This document shows positions 51,953 to 60,730 of a stretch of 64,000 nucleotides of DNA, one piece after another. A model generated the notes under the pieces. The model did no database searches. It was not told the DNA's origin and saw only the letters and a program-made list of their open reading frames with translations. Both the position numbers and the translations under genes were made by a program. Numbering within the stretch: position 1 is the first letter of the stretch; the number at the start of each line of letters is the position of its first letter. The DNA is from Cognatiluteimonas profundi. GTDB lineage: Bacteria > Pseudomonadota > Gammaproteobacteria > Xanthomonadales > Xanthomonadaceae. The stretch spans positions 616,659 to 680,658 of the forward strand of contig NZ_VKHQ01000004.1 of the NCBI RefSeq assembly GCF_009792795.1, read 5' to 3'.

Positions 51953-52310
51953 CGGTTCCCTTGCAACAGAAGCGGCACAGTAGGGCGCGACGCCGTCAAC
52001 GAAGCGCGAAGCATGCGCACGGCGACCGTTGCATGCGCGGTCACGATGGGTGCGTTTGTCGTCGGGCTTCGCCACGCACACCGGCGCGCGCGTGGTGCAC
52101 GGGATGGGCGGGCTGCTCGTGCAGCAGCTTGCGCGTCACAGCCGTTGGGCTGGTCCCATGGGCACCGACCCGCAACGGCACGTGACCGCCGAGCGCGACA
52201 TGCCGGCAGGCCGCACTGTCGATTCGCGCACGGTTCGGCCATGCGGGCATCGGCCGTGGAGCCTTGCTGTGGTTTACTCCGGCGGACCGGCGTGGACCGA
52301 CGGAACGACC
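51953..52310. other. Gene-free spacer (358 bp)
   Basis: Divergent region between the PEBP and msrB genes. I see no RNA gene, riboswitch or convincing promoter in it; reading frames present have no family character. TTTACTCC near 52273 may be part of the msrB promoter. Confidence 0.5.
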
Positions 52311-52778
52311 ATGAGCACATCATTCGACCTGACCCCGCCCACCGACGCGCAGCGCCAGCAGCTGGCTGCCGGGCTGACGCGCGACGAACGCCGGGTCCTG
52401 CTGGAGCACGGCACCGAGGCGGCGTTCTGCGGGGTGTTCCTGGACAACAAGCGCGATGGCGTCTACACCTGCCGTTTCTGCGGCCTGCCGCTGTTCCGCT
52501 CCAGCGCCAAGTTCGACTCCGGCACCGGCTGGCCGAGCTTCTTCCAGCCGATCGCACTCGACCACATCCGAATCGTGCGCGACACCAGCCACGGCATGGT
52601 CCGCGACGAGGAAGTCTGCGCGCGTTGCGGCAGCCACCTCGGGCACGTCTTTCCCGACGGTCCGCCACCGACCGGCGAGCGGCATTGCCTCAACTCGGTG
52701 TCGCTGTCCTTCGTCGACGCGGGCGAGGCCTTGCCCGACAGGTTCGAGCGCGGTGCACCGGAAGGGCGCGCCCTATGA
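52311..52778 (+). CDS. msrB: Peptide-methionine (R)-S-oxide reductase
   Basis: 155 residues. Repairs R-methionine sulfoxide. Four zinc cysteines (C54, C57, C103, C106), the catalytic C126 in [11 protein letters not shown] and substrate motifs [13 protein letters not shown]. The start at ATG 52311 follows CGGAAC. An N-terminal extension seen in the same frame further upstream is not coding. Confidence 0.95.
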   Translation: MSTSFDLTPPTDAQRQQLAAGLTRDERRVLLEHGTEAAFCGVFLDNKRDGVYTCRFCGLPLFRSSAKFDSGTGWPSFFQPIALDHIRIVRDTSHGMVRDEEVCARCGSHLGHVFPDGPPPTGERHCLNSVSLSFVDAGEALPDRFERGAPEGRAL

Positions 52779-52881
52779 ACATCCGATTGCGAAAATCCGC
52801 AACGCGCCGCCGCGCGCGTGAAGCTGGCAGCAGGCGGCTTTGCGTGTCTCCACCCAGCGCATTCCCATTCCCCGAAACCGC

Positions 52882-54150
52882 ATGACGACCCTGACCGACG
52901 ACCAGGCTCACGCCTACATGCTCAAGCTGTTGACGGCGATGAGCCAGGCCGGTGGCTCGGACCTGTTCATCGCGCACGACTTCCCGCCGAGCATGAAGGT
53001 GCAGGGCGCGATGACGCCGCTGACGCAGCAGAAGCTCACCGGCGAGATCACCGCGCAGCTGGCGCGCGCGACGATGAACGAGCGCCAGCGCGAGGAGTTC
53101 GAGCGCGAGATGGAGTGCAACTTCGCGATCGCGATCCCCGGGCTGTCGCGGTTCCGCGTGAATGTCTTCATGCAGCAGAGCCATGTCGGCATGGTGCTGC
53201 GGACGATCGCGGCGGAGATACCCAACTTCGAGAAGTTGCGGCTGCCGGAGATCCTGAAGGACGTGGTGATGAACAAGCGCGGGCTGGTGCTTGTCGTCGG
53301 CGGTACCGGATCGGGCAAGTCGACCTCGCTGGCGGCGATGATCGACCACCGCAACCGCACGTCCGCCGGGCACATCATCACCGTCGAGGATCCGGTCGAA
53401 TACGCGCACATCTCGCAGAAGTCGCTGATCACCCACCGCGAGGTCGGCGTCGACACCCTGTCCTGGCACCACGCGCTGAAGAACACCCTGCGCCAGGCCC
53501 CCGACGTGATCCTGGTCGGCGAGATCCGCGATTCGGAAACGATGGAACACGCGATCGCGTTCGCGGAAACCGGTCACCTGTGCCTGTCGACGCTGCATGC
53601 CAACAGCGCCAGCCAGACGATGGAACGCATCATCAATTTCTTCCCGGAAGAGCGCCGCACGCAGTTGCTGATGGACCTGTCGGCGAACCTGCGCGCGATC
53701 GTGTCGCAGCGGCTGGTGCGCACCGAGGATGGCAAGGGCCGCGTGGCCGCGATCGAGATCCTGATCAACACCCCGACCATCGCCGAGAAGATCTTCAAGG
53801 GCGAGTTCACCGAATTGAAGGGCGTGATGACCAAGTCGCGCGAGCTGGGCATGCGCACCTTCGACTGGGCCTTGTTCGAGTTGTACAACGAGGGCCTGAT
53901 CGGCTACGACGAGGCCATCCGCAACGCCGACTCGGCGAACGAGCTGCGACTGAACATCAAGCTGCGCAGCCAGCGTGGCGAGCCGACCGCGGCGGCGGGC
54001 CTGTCGCTGTCCATGGACGACGCCCCGTCCCCGGCCGAGGCCGAGGCCATCCGCAAGGAGGAGCTGCGCAAGCAGCAGGAAAAGCGCGAGGAGATCGAGC
54101 TGGCGCGGATGCAGGCGGCCAAGCTGCAGGCGCAGGCGCCGACAAGCTGA
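52882..54150 (+). CDS. pilU: Type IV pilus twitching-motility ATPase PilU
   Basis: 422 residues, PilT/PilU retraction ATPase. Walker A GGTGSGKST (140-148), Asp box ITVEDPVEYAH, Walker B LVGEIRDSETM, His box TGHLCLSTLHA. The distinctive MERIINFFPEERR and the long charged C-terminal tail (KEELRKQQEKREEIELARMQAAK) favour PilU over PilT. Usually it follows pilT; here pilT is not adjacent. The start ATG at 52882 (MTTLTDDQAHAYMLKLL) was selected by family start. Confidence 0.9.
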   Translation: MTTLTDDQAHAYMLKLLTAMSQAGGSDLFIAHDFPPSMKVQGAMTPLTQQKLTGEITAQLARATMNERQREEFEREMECNFAIAIPGLSRFRVNVFMQQSHVGMVLRTIAAEIPNFEKLRLPEILKDVVMNKRGLVLVVGGTGSGKSTSLAAMIDHRNRTSAGHIITVEDPVEYAHISQKSLITHREVGVDTLSWHHALKNTLRQAPDVILVGEIRDSETMEHAIAFAETGHLCLSTLHANSASQTMERIINFFPEERRTQLLMDLSANLRAIVSQRLVRTEDGKGRVAAIEILINTPTIAEKIFKGEFTELKGVMTKSRELGMRTFDWALFELYNEGLIGYDEAIRNADSANELRLNIKLRSQRGEPTAAAGLSLSMDDAPSPAEAEAIRKEELRKQQEKREEIELARMQAAKLQAQAPTS

Positions 54151-54276
54151 ATCGGCCGTCCGCGTTCACCCTTCGGCCTTTTGGCATTCGCAATCCCGCC
54201 CCGGAGGTCGCATAGTGGGCCAGCGCACCCACCGCTGGTGGCGTGTCGCACCTTTTTCGCGACCAGGGGAGCTCAC

Positions 54277-54810
54277 ATGACAGCCGCCAAGGGCAGCAGC
54301 GGCACCGCTGCGGCCAAGCGCAAGCCGGCAAAGGCCACCGGGCCGGCGAAGGCCCCGCCTGCACGCGCGCAACCCAAGGGTGCCGCGGCCAAGGCTGTCG
54401 CGCCCAAGTCGCCTGCGTCGCGCGCCGCCGTGAAATCCCCGCCGCCCAAGGCCGCCGTGGCTGCCAAGGCGCCGTCCAAACCCGTGACGGGAGCCAAGCC
54501 GGCCGCCAAGGCCACGACATCCAGCAAAGCCGCGGCGCCCACCAAGACCGCTGCGACCAAGGCAACAGCAGCAAAGGCGTTGCCGGCCAAGGGCACGGGT
54601 GCGGGTCGCAAGGGTCGCTCCGACTCCGGATCCGAAGCCAACCTGCATAAGCGGGTGGACAGCGAACGCATCGCGCTGCATATCGCGGCCTTCGAGAAGT
54701 CCGGCGGACGCGTGGAGAAGCTGGGCGTGACCCGGGTGTTGCAGAAGGTCAGCGAAGTGGCAGCCACTGCCCCCGCACAGGCCGTCAAGAGCGGCAGCCG
54801 CCGCCGCTAG
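54277..54810 (+). CDS. Histone H1-like lysine/alanine/proline-rich protein
   Basis: 177 residues, of which about 1-115 are repeats of A, K, P, S and T (e.g. KPAAKATTSSKAAAPTKTAATK). Residues about 116-160 (ANLHKRVDSERIALHIAAFEKSGGRVEKLGVTRVLQKV) form a short helical module. The layout recalls AlgP/AlgR3-like and eukaryotic H1-like DNA-binding proteins. It probably binds DNA nonspecifically. A strong AGGGGAG site precedes the ATG. A GC hairpin follows. Confidence 0.72.
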   Translation: MTAAKGSSGTAAAKRKPAKATGPAKAPPARAQPKGAAAKAVAPKSPASRAAVKSPPPKAAVAAKAPSKPVTGAKPAAKATTSSKAAAPTKTAATKATAAKALPAKGTGAGRKGRSDSGSEANLHKRVDSERIALHIAAFEKSGGRVEKLGVTRVLQKVSEVAATAPAQAVKSGSRRR

Positions 54811-54818
54811 GCGCTACC

Positions 54819-54841
54819 CCGACCGCGCGACGCGCGGTCGG
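54819..54841 (+). terminator. Hairpin after the H1-like gene
   Basis: CCGACCGCGCG / CGCGCGGTCGG, an 11-bp perfect stem with a one-base loop, directly after the H1-like stop. No T-run follows, so it may not be an efficient terminator. Confidence 0.45.
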
Positions 54842-55116
54842 TGACGGCAATCGAGTCCCCCTGTTCCGCTCATGCCGGGCGCTGCGCGTCGTCGTCGGCC
54901 ATGGGACCGGCTGACTGAAAGATTTGCCGCGGCAAGAATGTTTTGCAGCGACACGGTCGCTCGCCAGTCCGGCTGGCAGGGACTGACTGTGGAGCTGCCA
55001 TCGCCAGATGGCGTCCTGATCGGCGTGCCATCACCGCCGAAATCGCGCCCGACCCCTTGCGCTGGATGCCCTTCTCGCCGCTGGGCGCATGCCCTGCCCG
55101 CGAGTGCTCAACGCCG

Positions 55117-55131
55117 TGGCACGCGCCTTGC
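55117..55131 (+). promoter_or_regulatory. Sigma-54-type promoter of the KGG gene array
   Basis: TGGCAC (55117-55122), five bases, TTGC (55128-55131) matches the RpoN -24/-12 consensus TGGCAC-N5-TTGC. Its end is 75 bp before the first KGG start. The 396-bp spacer 54811-55206 contains no gene; an enhancer-protein site could lie upstream but I cannot recognise one. Confidence 0.55.
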
Positions 55132-55206
55132 GTCACTCCTGGCGACGTCGGGTGGAAACCACCCGTGCGCGCGCAAGGTCGCCAATCCGCGACCAAGGAG
55201 AGTGAC

Positions 55207-55572
55207 GTGAGGGATCCCCATGCGCCGAAGCCGCCAGCCCGCCGGGCCAAGGCCACCGACGCATCCCGCCAGCAACGCAGCGCCAACGGCGTCATGAGCG
55301 TGCGCGAGGCCGGCCGCCTCGGCGGGCAGGCGCGCAAGCAGCAACTGGGGCCCGAAGGCTATTCCGAACTCGGCCATCGCGGCGTCGATGCCCTGCGCGA
55401 ACAACGCGGACCCGATGCGATGGCGGCGATCGGTCGCGAAGGCGGCCAGGTCCGCAGCCGCGAACTCGGCAGCGAGGGATACGCGCAGCTGGGCAGGCAG
55501 GGTGGCCGGCGCGTACGCGAGCTGGTCGAGAAGGGCCGGCAGGCCGAAGACGGCGACCCGGCACGGGAGTGA
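55207..55572 (+). CDS. KGG-repeat stress protein, copy 1
   Basis: 121 residues from a GTG at 55207 with AAGGAG six bases upstream. A basic leader ([23 protein letters not shown]) precedes the KGG-type motifs: [69 protein letters not shown]. Stress-induced proteins of this kind (GsiB/YciG-like) are hydrophilic and unfolded; they are linked to desiccation and stationary-phase survival. Cytoplasmic. First gene of the array behind the sigma-54 promoter. Confidence 0.8.
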   Translation: MRDPHAPKPPARRAKATDASRQQRSANGVMSVREAGRLGGQARKQQLGPEGYSELGHRGVDALREQRGPDAMAAIGREGGQVRSRELGSEGYAQLGRQGGRRVRELVEKGRQAEDGDPARE

Positions 55573-55579
55573 TGGCGGG

Positions 55580-55855
55580 ATGGCGGCAAATGGCGGCATT
55601 CGACACGACCAGCGCCCGCAAAGCGGTGGCATGAGCGTGCGCGAGGCAGGCAGGAAGGGCGGCGAAATCCGCAAGGAGCAACTCGGTCCGCAGGGTTATT
55701 CCGAACTGGGCCGCAAGGGCGGCAAGGCGACGGCCTCCACCCACGGCCACGCGTTCTACCAGCGGATCGGACACAAGGGCGGCGCAAAAGGCGGGCAGCG
55801 CCTGCGCGAGCTCATCGAGCAGGGCAGGCAGGCCGAAATCGGCGACGGCAGCTGA
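55580..55855 (+). CDS. KGG-repeat stress protein, copy 2
   Basis: 91 residues starting 7 bp after copy 1, [17 protein letters not shown], then [38 protein letters not shown] and [25 protein letters not shown]. It has the same repeat grammar as its neighbours but a different middle. The upstream site is weak, so translation may depend on copy 1. Confidence 0.75.
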   Translation: MAANGGIRHDQRPQSGGMSVREAGRKGGEIRKEQLGPQGYSELGRKGGKATASTHGHAFYQRIGHKGGAKGGQRLRELIEQGRQAEIGDGS

Positions 55856-55904
55856 TTCGACAGCAGCTGATTCGGGCAAACGACCAACAAGGAGTCACGC
55901 ATCC

Positions 55905-56234
55905 ATGGCACGGAACCAGAACAACGACAGTCGCGGCACGGGAAACGGTCGCAACGGCGAGATGAGCGTCCGCGAAGCCGGACGCATGGGCGGACAGACC
56001 CGCAAGCAGCAGCTGGGGCCGGGAGGTTATTCCGAGCTCGGCAAGCTGGGTGGGGAGACCCGCAAGGGCCAGCTGGGCCCGGAGGGCTATGCGCAGCTGG
56101 GCCGCATGGGCGGCCAGGCGCGCAAGGAGCAGCTGGGATCGGAAGGCTATGCGCAGCTGGGCCATCGCGGTGGCCAGCGCGTCCGCGAGCTGGTCGAAAA
56201 GGGTCGGCAGGCCGAAGACCGCAGCAGCCCCTGA
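55905..56234 (+). CDS. KGG-repeat stress protein, copy 3
   Basis: 109 residues, the most regular of the set: three consecutive units of about 20 residues, each MGGQ/E-TRK-QQLGPGGYSELGKLGG-like (from residue 28), and the end [16 protein letters not shown] shared by all copies. Ribosome-binding site AAGGAG is 10 bases before the ATG. The products are small, glycine-rich and hydrophilic; no enzyme role. Confidence 0.82.
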   Translation: MARNQNNDSRGTGNGRNGEMSVREAGRMGGQTRKQQLGPGGYSELGKLGGETRKGQLGPEGYAQLGRMGGQARKEQLGSEGYAQLGHRGGQRVRELVEKGRQAEDRSSP

Positions 56235-56289
56235 GCCGATGCGTGCAGCGATGCGTCATCGCCAGCATGCGTCATCGAAGTAGCGGCAC

Positions 56290-56515
56290 ATGGCTTCCAA
56301 CGACAAACCGGGCGGCAGCAGGCACGGCGCCATGAGCGCGAGGCCGGAAGGATGGGGATGGCGAAGCCCGCCGGGAACAGCTCGGTGCGGCCGGCTATCC
56401 CTGGGCTGGGCAAGCTCGGCGGGGAAGCCCGCGAGGTGGCCAGCGCGTGCGCGAACTGGTGGAAAAGGGCAGGCAAGCCGACGACGGCGCTGGCCGCAGC
56501 GACCGTAGCCGTTGA
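56290..56515 (+). pseudogene. Decayed fourth KGG-repeat copy
   Basis: ATG at 56290 opens MASNDKPGGSRHGAMS, then the family motif is broken across all three frames: EAGRMG in one, REQLGAAGYPW in the second and GLGKLGGEAR back in the first, then [18 protein letters not shown] in the third before the stop at 56513-56515. At least three frameshifts are needed to restore a family-like protein, so it is a pseudogene, though a 72-residue frame (56290-56508) exists. Confidence 0.72.
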
Positions 56516-56698
56516 TTGCCAACGGCGTGGTGCGCGCCGCTCGTATTGCCGGATCCTCGTTGCCGGCAGCGCGGGCGGCGCGTTTTTCGTGGCTGCCGGC
56601 CATCGCAGGCGGTGATGCACCCCGGTGATGGGGCGGCGCTGGCGCCACGCGGCAATGGCGTGCGAGGCTTGCGACGGTTCCCCTCGCACATGCCGCCC

Positions 56699-58042
56699 AT
56701 GAACGACGCCACCCGTCCCGATCCCGTGGCGCCGTTGCGCGGAGAAGCCGCGCTGGTGCGCGTCGTTGGCGGCTTCGCGCTGACCGCCGCGGTCATGAAC
56801 ATCATCGTCGGCGGCGGCATCTTCCGCATGCCGGCGGCGCTGTCGGCGCAGATGGGCGCAGCCGCACCGCTGGCGCTGGTGGCCGGTGCGCTGGCGATCA
56901 TTCCCGTGGCCCTGTGCTTTGCCGCCATCGGCAGCCGCGTCCAGGTCACCGGGGGTCCCTACAGCTATCTCGCGGCGACCTTTGGCCCGTTCGCGGGATT
57001 CCTCGCCGGCTCGCTGATGTGGATCAGCAACTTCACCTCCAGTGCCGGCGTTGCCGCGGCGCTGTCGGTGCAGCTGGCGAACCTGGTGCCCGCGCTGGCG
57101 CCGGCGCTGCCGCGCGCACTGCTGCTGACCGGCATCTACCTGCTGCTGTTCGCGCTCAATGCATTCGGCGTTCGCCTGGGCGCGCGCGCCATCACCGTGC
57201 TGGCGGCGCTGAAGCTGACGCCGTTGTTCCTGCTGGCCGGAATCGGTGCGTTCTTCGTCGACTGGGGCCAGGTCAGTTTCTCGCCGGGCGCCGTGCCCTC
57301 ATGGGCTGCGCTGGGCGCATCGATGGCGCTGGTGATGTTCGCGTACTCGGGCATGGAAACCGCGCTGGTGCCATCGGGCGAAGTCACCGATCCCGCGCGC
57401 AGCGTGCCGCGCGCGACGCTGGTCGCGATCCTGCTGGTGGTATTGCTGTACCTGGGCCTGCAGATCGTCGGCCAGGGCGTGCTTGGCGCCGCGCTGGGCC
57501 GCAGTGGCGTGCCGGTCGCCGATACCGCCGGCGCGCTGTGGCAGCCCGCACGCGTGCTGCTGCTGGTGACGGCGTGCATCTCGATGACCGGATTCCTGAT
57601 GGGCAACCTGCTGGGGACGTCGCGACTGGTGTTCGCGCTGGGTCGCGACGGCTACCTGCCGCGCAGCTTCGGCACGGTCAGCCCGACCCACCGCGTGCCC
57701 TTGCTGGCACTGGCCGTGCACGCCGGGCTCGCCTGGCTGCTGGCGCTGGCGGGGAACTTCGACACGCTGGCGCTGATATCCGGCGGCGCGATCTGCCTGG
57801 TCTACGGACTGGTCAGCGTCGGCGCATGGCGCGCGCAGCGTCGCGACCTGCGCGAACGCGGCGCGCCGTTCAATCTTCCCGGCGGCATGGCGATCCCGCT
57901 GCTGGCGGTGATCGCGATGGTGTTGATCGTCGCCACGCTGAGCACCCAGGAGTGGGCCGCGATCGGCATCGCGCTGGTGCTGCTGATGATCGTGTACGGC
58001 GTGCTGCACCTGCGGCGCGTGCGCGGCGGACGCAACGCCTGA
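56699..58042 (+). CDS. APC-family amino acid permease
   Basis: 447 residues with twelve hydrophobic segments. The first (FALTAAVMNIIVGGGIFRMPAAL) carries the APC signature around the unwound GGGIF, and segment 3 has VTGGPYSYLAATFGPFAGF. It imports amino acids or exchanges them. The ATG at 56690 is three codons ahead of 56699; either may serve. It stands alone between the KGG array and zapE. Confidence 0.88.
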   Translation: MNDATRPDPVAPLRGEAALVRVVGGFALTAAVMNIIVGGGIFRMPAALSAQMGAAAPLALVAGALAIIPVALCFAAIGSRVQVTGGPYSYLAATFGPFAGFLAGSLMWISNFTSSAGVAAALSVQLANLVPALAPALPRALLLTGIYLLLFALNAFGVRLGARAITVLAALKLTPLFLLAGIGAFFVDWGQVSFSPGAVPSWAALGASMALVMFAYSGMETALVPSGEVTDPARSVPRATLVAILLVVLLYLGLQIVGQGVLGAALGRSGVPVADTAGALWQPARVLLLVTACISMTGFLMGNLLGTSRLVFALGRDGYLPRSFGTVSPTHRVPLLALAVHAGLAWLLALAGNFDTLALISGGAICLVYGLVSVGAWRAQRRDLRERGAPFNLPGGMAIPLLAVIAMVLIVATLSTQEWAAIGIALVLLMIVYGVLHLRRVRGGRNA

Positions 58043-58048
58043 CGCCGC

Positions 58049-59161
58049 TCAGCCGCGATGCTCCGATGCCAGGTAGTCGGTCGACTGCATCTCGACCAGC
58101 CGTGACGCGGTGCGCTGGAAGGCAGCGGCGAGGCGATCGCCGGCATATAGCGATTCCGGTGGCGCCGCGGCGGTGCAGACCAGGTTGACGTGGCGGTCGT
58201 ACAACTCGTCGACCAGGGTCACCAGGCGGCGCGCGGCATCGTCATGGCGGGCGTCCAGCAGCGGGATGCCGCCAAGCAGCACGGTGTGGAATTCGCGCGC
58301 GACCTCGATGTAATCGGCGGCCGCGCGTGGCCCCTCGCACAGTGCGCTGAAGTCGAACCAGGCGAATCCCTCGGCCAGCGCGCGCGCCGGGATCGCGCGT
58401 CCGTCGACCTGCAGGGGACCGCCCTGTTGCACGCAGCCGGTGGTGAGCGCCTGCCAGCGTTCGGCCAGCCAGGCGTCGGCGCGCGCGTCGAGCGGCTGCC
58501 GGTAGACGGGTGAACGCGTCAGCGTGCGCAGGCGGTAGTCGCGCGGGCTGTCCAGGTGCTGCACCTTGCAGTGCTGCTCGATCAGTGCGATCGCGGGCTC
58601 GAACCGCACCCGTTGCAGGCCGCCGTGATAGAGGTTCGCCGGCGGCGTGTTGGAGCTGGTGACCAGCACCAGCCCGGCATCGAACAGGTGTTCGAGCAAG
58701 CGTGCCAGCAGCATCGCGTCGCCGATGTCGCTGACGAAGAATTCATCGAGCACCAGCACCCGCAAGCGGGCCCGCCACTCGCGCGCGATCGCGGCCAGCG
58801 GGTCGCGTTCGCCGGCGTGGTCGCGCAGGCGCGCATGCACGGTGCGCATGAAGCGATGGAAATGCGTGCGGCGTTTTTCCTGGAAGGGCAGCGATGCGTA
58901 GAACAGGTCGATCAGGAAGGTCTTGCCGCGCCCGACCCCGCCCCACAGGTACAGGCCGCGTGGCGCCGGCGGACGCTGCCCGGTCAGGCGCGCGAGCAGG
59001 CCCGGTGGCGGCGCCTGCACCAGCGCGGCGTGGATCCGGTCCAGTTCGTGCAGCGCGGCATGCTGGGCAGGGTCGTCCAGCCAGTCGCCGAGCGCGACGC
59101 CGTCCGCATACGCCGATGAGGGCGACAGCCGCGCAGCATTCAATCCCGTGCGCGACGTCAC
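58049..59161 (-). CDS. zapE: Cell division AFG1-like ATPase ZapE
   Basis: 370 residues from a GTG at 59161 (GTGA overlap with the hydrolase stop). P-loop WGGVGRGKTFLID; Walker B VLVLDEFFVSDIGDA; sensor VTSSNTPPANLY. The AFG1/ZapE family acts on the Z-ring at late division and under stress, and AFG1 handles mitochondrial proteins in eukaryotes. The family core and length agree. The upstream open frame to 59521 is not needed. Confidence 0.9.
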   Translation of the reverse strand: MTSRTGLNAARLSPSSAYADGVALGDWLDDPAQHAALHELDRIHAALVQAPPPGLLARLTGQRPPAPRGLYLWGGVGRGKTFLIDLFYASLPFQEKRRTHFHRFMRTVHARLRDHAGERDPLAAIAREWRARLRVLVLDEFFVSDIGDAMLLARLLEHLFDAGLVLVTSSNTPPANLYHGGLQRVRFEPAIALIEQHCKVQHLDSPRDYRLRTLTRSPVYRQPLDARADAWLAERWQALTTGCVQQGGPLQVDGRAIPARALAEGFAWFDFSALCEGPRAAADYIEVAREFHTVLLGGIPLLDARHDDAARRLVTLVDELYDRHVNLVCTAAAPPESLYAGDRLAAAFQRTASRLVEMQSTDYLASEHRG

Positions 59162-59820
59162 GCGGCCGCTGGCAGGTATGGCCGCACGGCGTGCTTGATC
59201 GCGCCGCGCAGGTCCAGCAGCTTGCGATGGAAGAAATGCCCGGCGTCCGGCATCGGCACCAGCACCGGCTTGATCGCCAGCGTGTCGATCCAGGCGCGCA
59301 CGGCGTTGGCATCGACGATCTCGTCGGCATCTCCCTGGATCACCACCCACGGACCGGTCGGCGGCGTCAACGCGGAGAAATCCCAGCTGCGGCCCACCGG
59401 CGGCGCGATCGAGAGCATCAACCCCGGATGCAGTGAGGGCGCCGCCCGCAACGAGACATAGGCGCCGAAGCTGAAGCCGGCCAGCCACAGCGCCATGCCC
59501 GGGCGCTGCAAGCGCACCCACGCGGCGACCGCGCGCAGGTCGTCGGTCTCGCCATCGCCCTGGTCGAAGCTGCCCTGCGAGGCGCCGGTGCCGCGGAAGT
59601 TGAAGCGCACGGTGTCGATGCCCAGTTCGCGAAAGGCGCGGGCCGTCATCGTCACCACCTTGTTGTGCATCGTGCCGCCCTCGGTCGGCAACGGATGGCA
59701 GACGATCGCCACCACCGGTAGCGCGGCATCCCCGGCGCGATCGACGGCGACTTCCAGCAGGCCGGCCGGGCCGTCCAGCGACAGGGTGGCGGAGGCGTCG
59801 GGGAAGGCGGGCACGGACAT
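59158..59820 (-). CDS. Alpha/beta hydrolase (dienelactone-hydrolase-like)
   Basis: 220 residues. Nucleophile elbow GFSFG (LAGFSFGAYVSL), N-terminal CHPLPTEGGTMHNKVV (typical of the bacterial YsgA/alpha-beta family with HPLP-x-GGTMHNK) and the catalytic His near the end (DAGHFFHRKL). The substrate is unknown; this family is often found beside zapE in xanthomonads by memory. It overlaps zapE (GTGA) and lies behind a hairpin. Confidence 0.86.
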   Translation of the reverse strand: MSVPAFPDASATLSLDGPAGLLEVAVDRAGDAALPVVAIVCHPLPTEGGTMHNKVVTMTARAFRELGIDTVRFNFRGTGASQGSFDQGDGETDDLRAVAAWVRLQRPGMALWLAGFSFGAYVSLRAAPSLHPGLMLSIAPPVGRSWDFSALTPPTGPWVVIQGDADEIVDANAVRAWIDTLAIKPVLVPMPDAGHFFHRKLLDLRGAIKHAVRPYLPAAA

Positions 59821-59859
59821 GCCGGCATGATACCGGGCACCGAGCGGGCCCCCGGAAAC

Positions 59860-59889
59860 GACGACGCCGCCCGAAGGCGGCGGCGTCGC
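59860..59889 (-). terminator. Terminator of the cytochrome c5 gene
   Basis: On the minus strand GACGCCGCC-GCCTTCGG-GCGGCGTC forms a long GC stem followed by GTCGTTTCC. It lies 80 bp after the cytochrome stop and before the hydrolase start. Confidence 0.6.
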
Positions 59890-59971
59890 AAATTCAACAG
59901 CCTCATCCGTACTCTTTCCGATGCGCGCAGCGGCGCGGCGGATTGAATCGTCAGCGCAACGTATCGCGGCG

Positions 59972-60487
59972 CTATTTGACCTGGCTGACCATCCAGTCGA
60001 CGGTGGCCTTGACCTGGTCCTCGGACAGCGCCGGGTTGCCACCCTTGGGCGGCATCACGCCAGCCGCGCCATGGAAGCCTTCGATCGCATGCTTGTACAG
60101 GGTGTCCTTGCCCTGGGCGATGCGCGCGCTCCAATGCGCCGCATCCAGCGTGGGTGCACCGCCGGCGCCGGACGTGTGGCAGCCGGTGCACAGGTTGCCG
60201 AAGATCACCGAGCCATCCTTGGTGCCACCGTAAGCCACCTGCGATGCAGCCGAGGCGGCAGCGGCCGACGCGGCTGCAGCCTGCGCGGCGGCACCGGTCG
60301 CGCCGGCGTAGACCGCGCCCAGCGGGGCGATCCGGCTCTGGGTGCGCTGCAGCGCCACCTGGGAGACTTCCGGTGGAATCGCCTTGTTGAGGTGATATGC
60401 GAGGAACTGCAGGCCCAGGGTGACGAGCACCAGGAAGCCGATCACCAGGGAAAATTTCTTGAGGAAATCGAGGTCGTAGTTGCGCAC
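59972..60487 (-). CDS. Membrane-anchored cytochrome c5
   Basis: 171 residues from a GTG at 60487 (MRNYDLDFLKKFSLVIG...); the upstream frame to 60559 has no membrane signal. An N-terminal anchor (12-31), an Ala-rich linker (60-85), and the haem site CTGCH (C100, C103, H104) with axial Met at M146 (GVMPPKGG). It is a class I small cytochrome c, electron carrier in the periplasm. It lies behind tRNA-Arg and before the hydrolase. Confidence 0.9.
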   Translation of the reverse strand: MRNYDLDFLKKFSLVIGFLVLVTLGLQFLAYHLNKAIPPEVSQVALQRTQSRIAPLGAVYAGATGAAAQAAAASAAAASAASQVAYGGTKDGSVIFGNLCTGCHTSGAGGAPTLDAAHWSARIAQGKDTLYKHAIEGFHGAAGVMPPKGGNPALSEDQVKATVDWMVSQVK

Positions 60488-60559
60488 GATCCACCTTGTG
60501 GCGGCCAGGCCGCTGAGTCTCTGGGAGTCCTGCTGCCCGGGCCAGCGGCGGCAAGACAC

Positions 60560-60636
60560 TGGTGCGCCCGGAGGGATTCGAACCCCCGACCAATGGCTTC
60601 GGAAGCCACTACTCTATCCGGCTGAGCTACGGGCGC
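60560..60636 (-). tRNA. tRNA-Arg (anticodon CCG)
   Basis: A complete cloverleaf on the minus strand: acceptor stem GCGCCCG paired with CGGGCGC, D-arm TAGCTCAGCCGGATAGA, anticodon stem GTGGC/GCCAT with the loop TTCCGAA (anticodon CCG, reads CGG), T-arm GTCGGGGGTTCGAATCCC, and encoded CCA end (60560-60562). Confidence 0.95.
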
Positions 60637-60730
60637 ATGGGCCGTTTCCCCGGACGCCGAACGCACGCCGTGGGGCCGCGCATTCTCGCATGATTGCGCG
60701 AACAGGCGCGAGCCGCCTAGCCTGCAGCCC

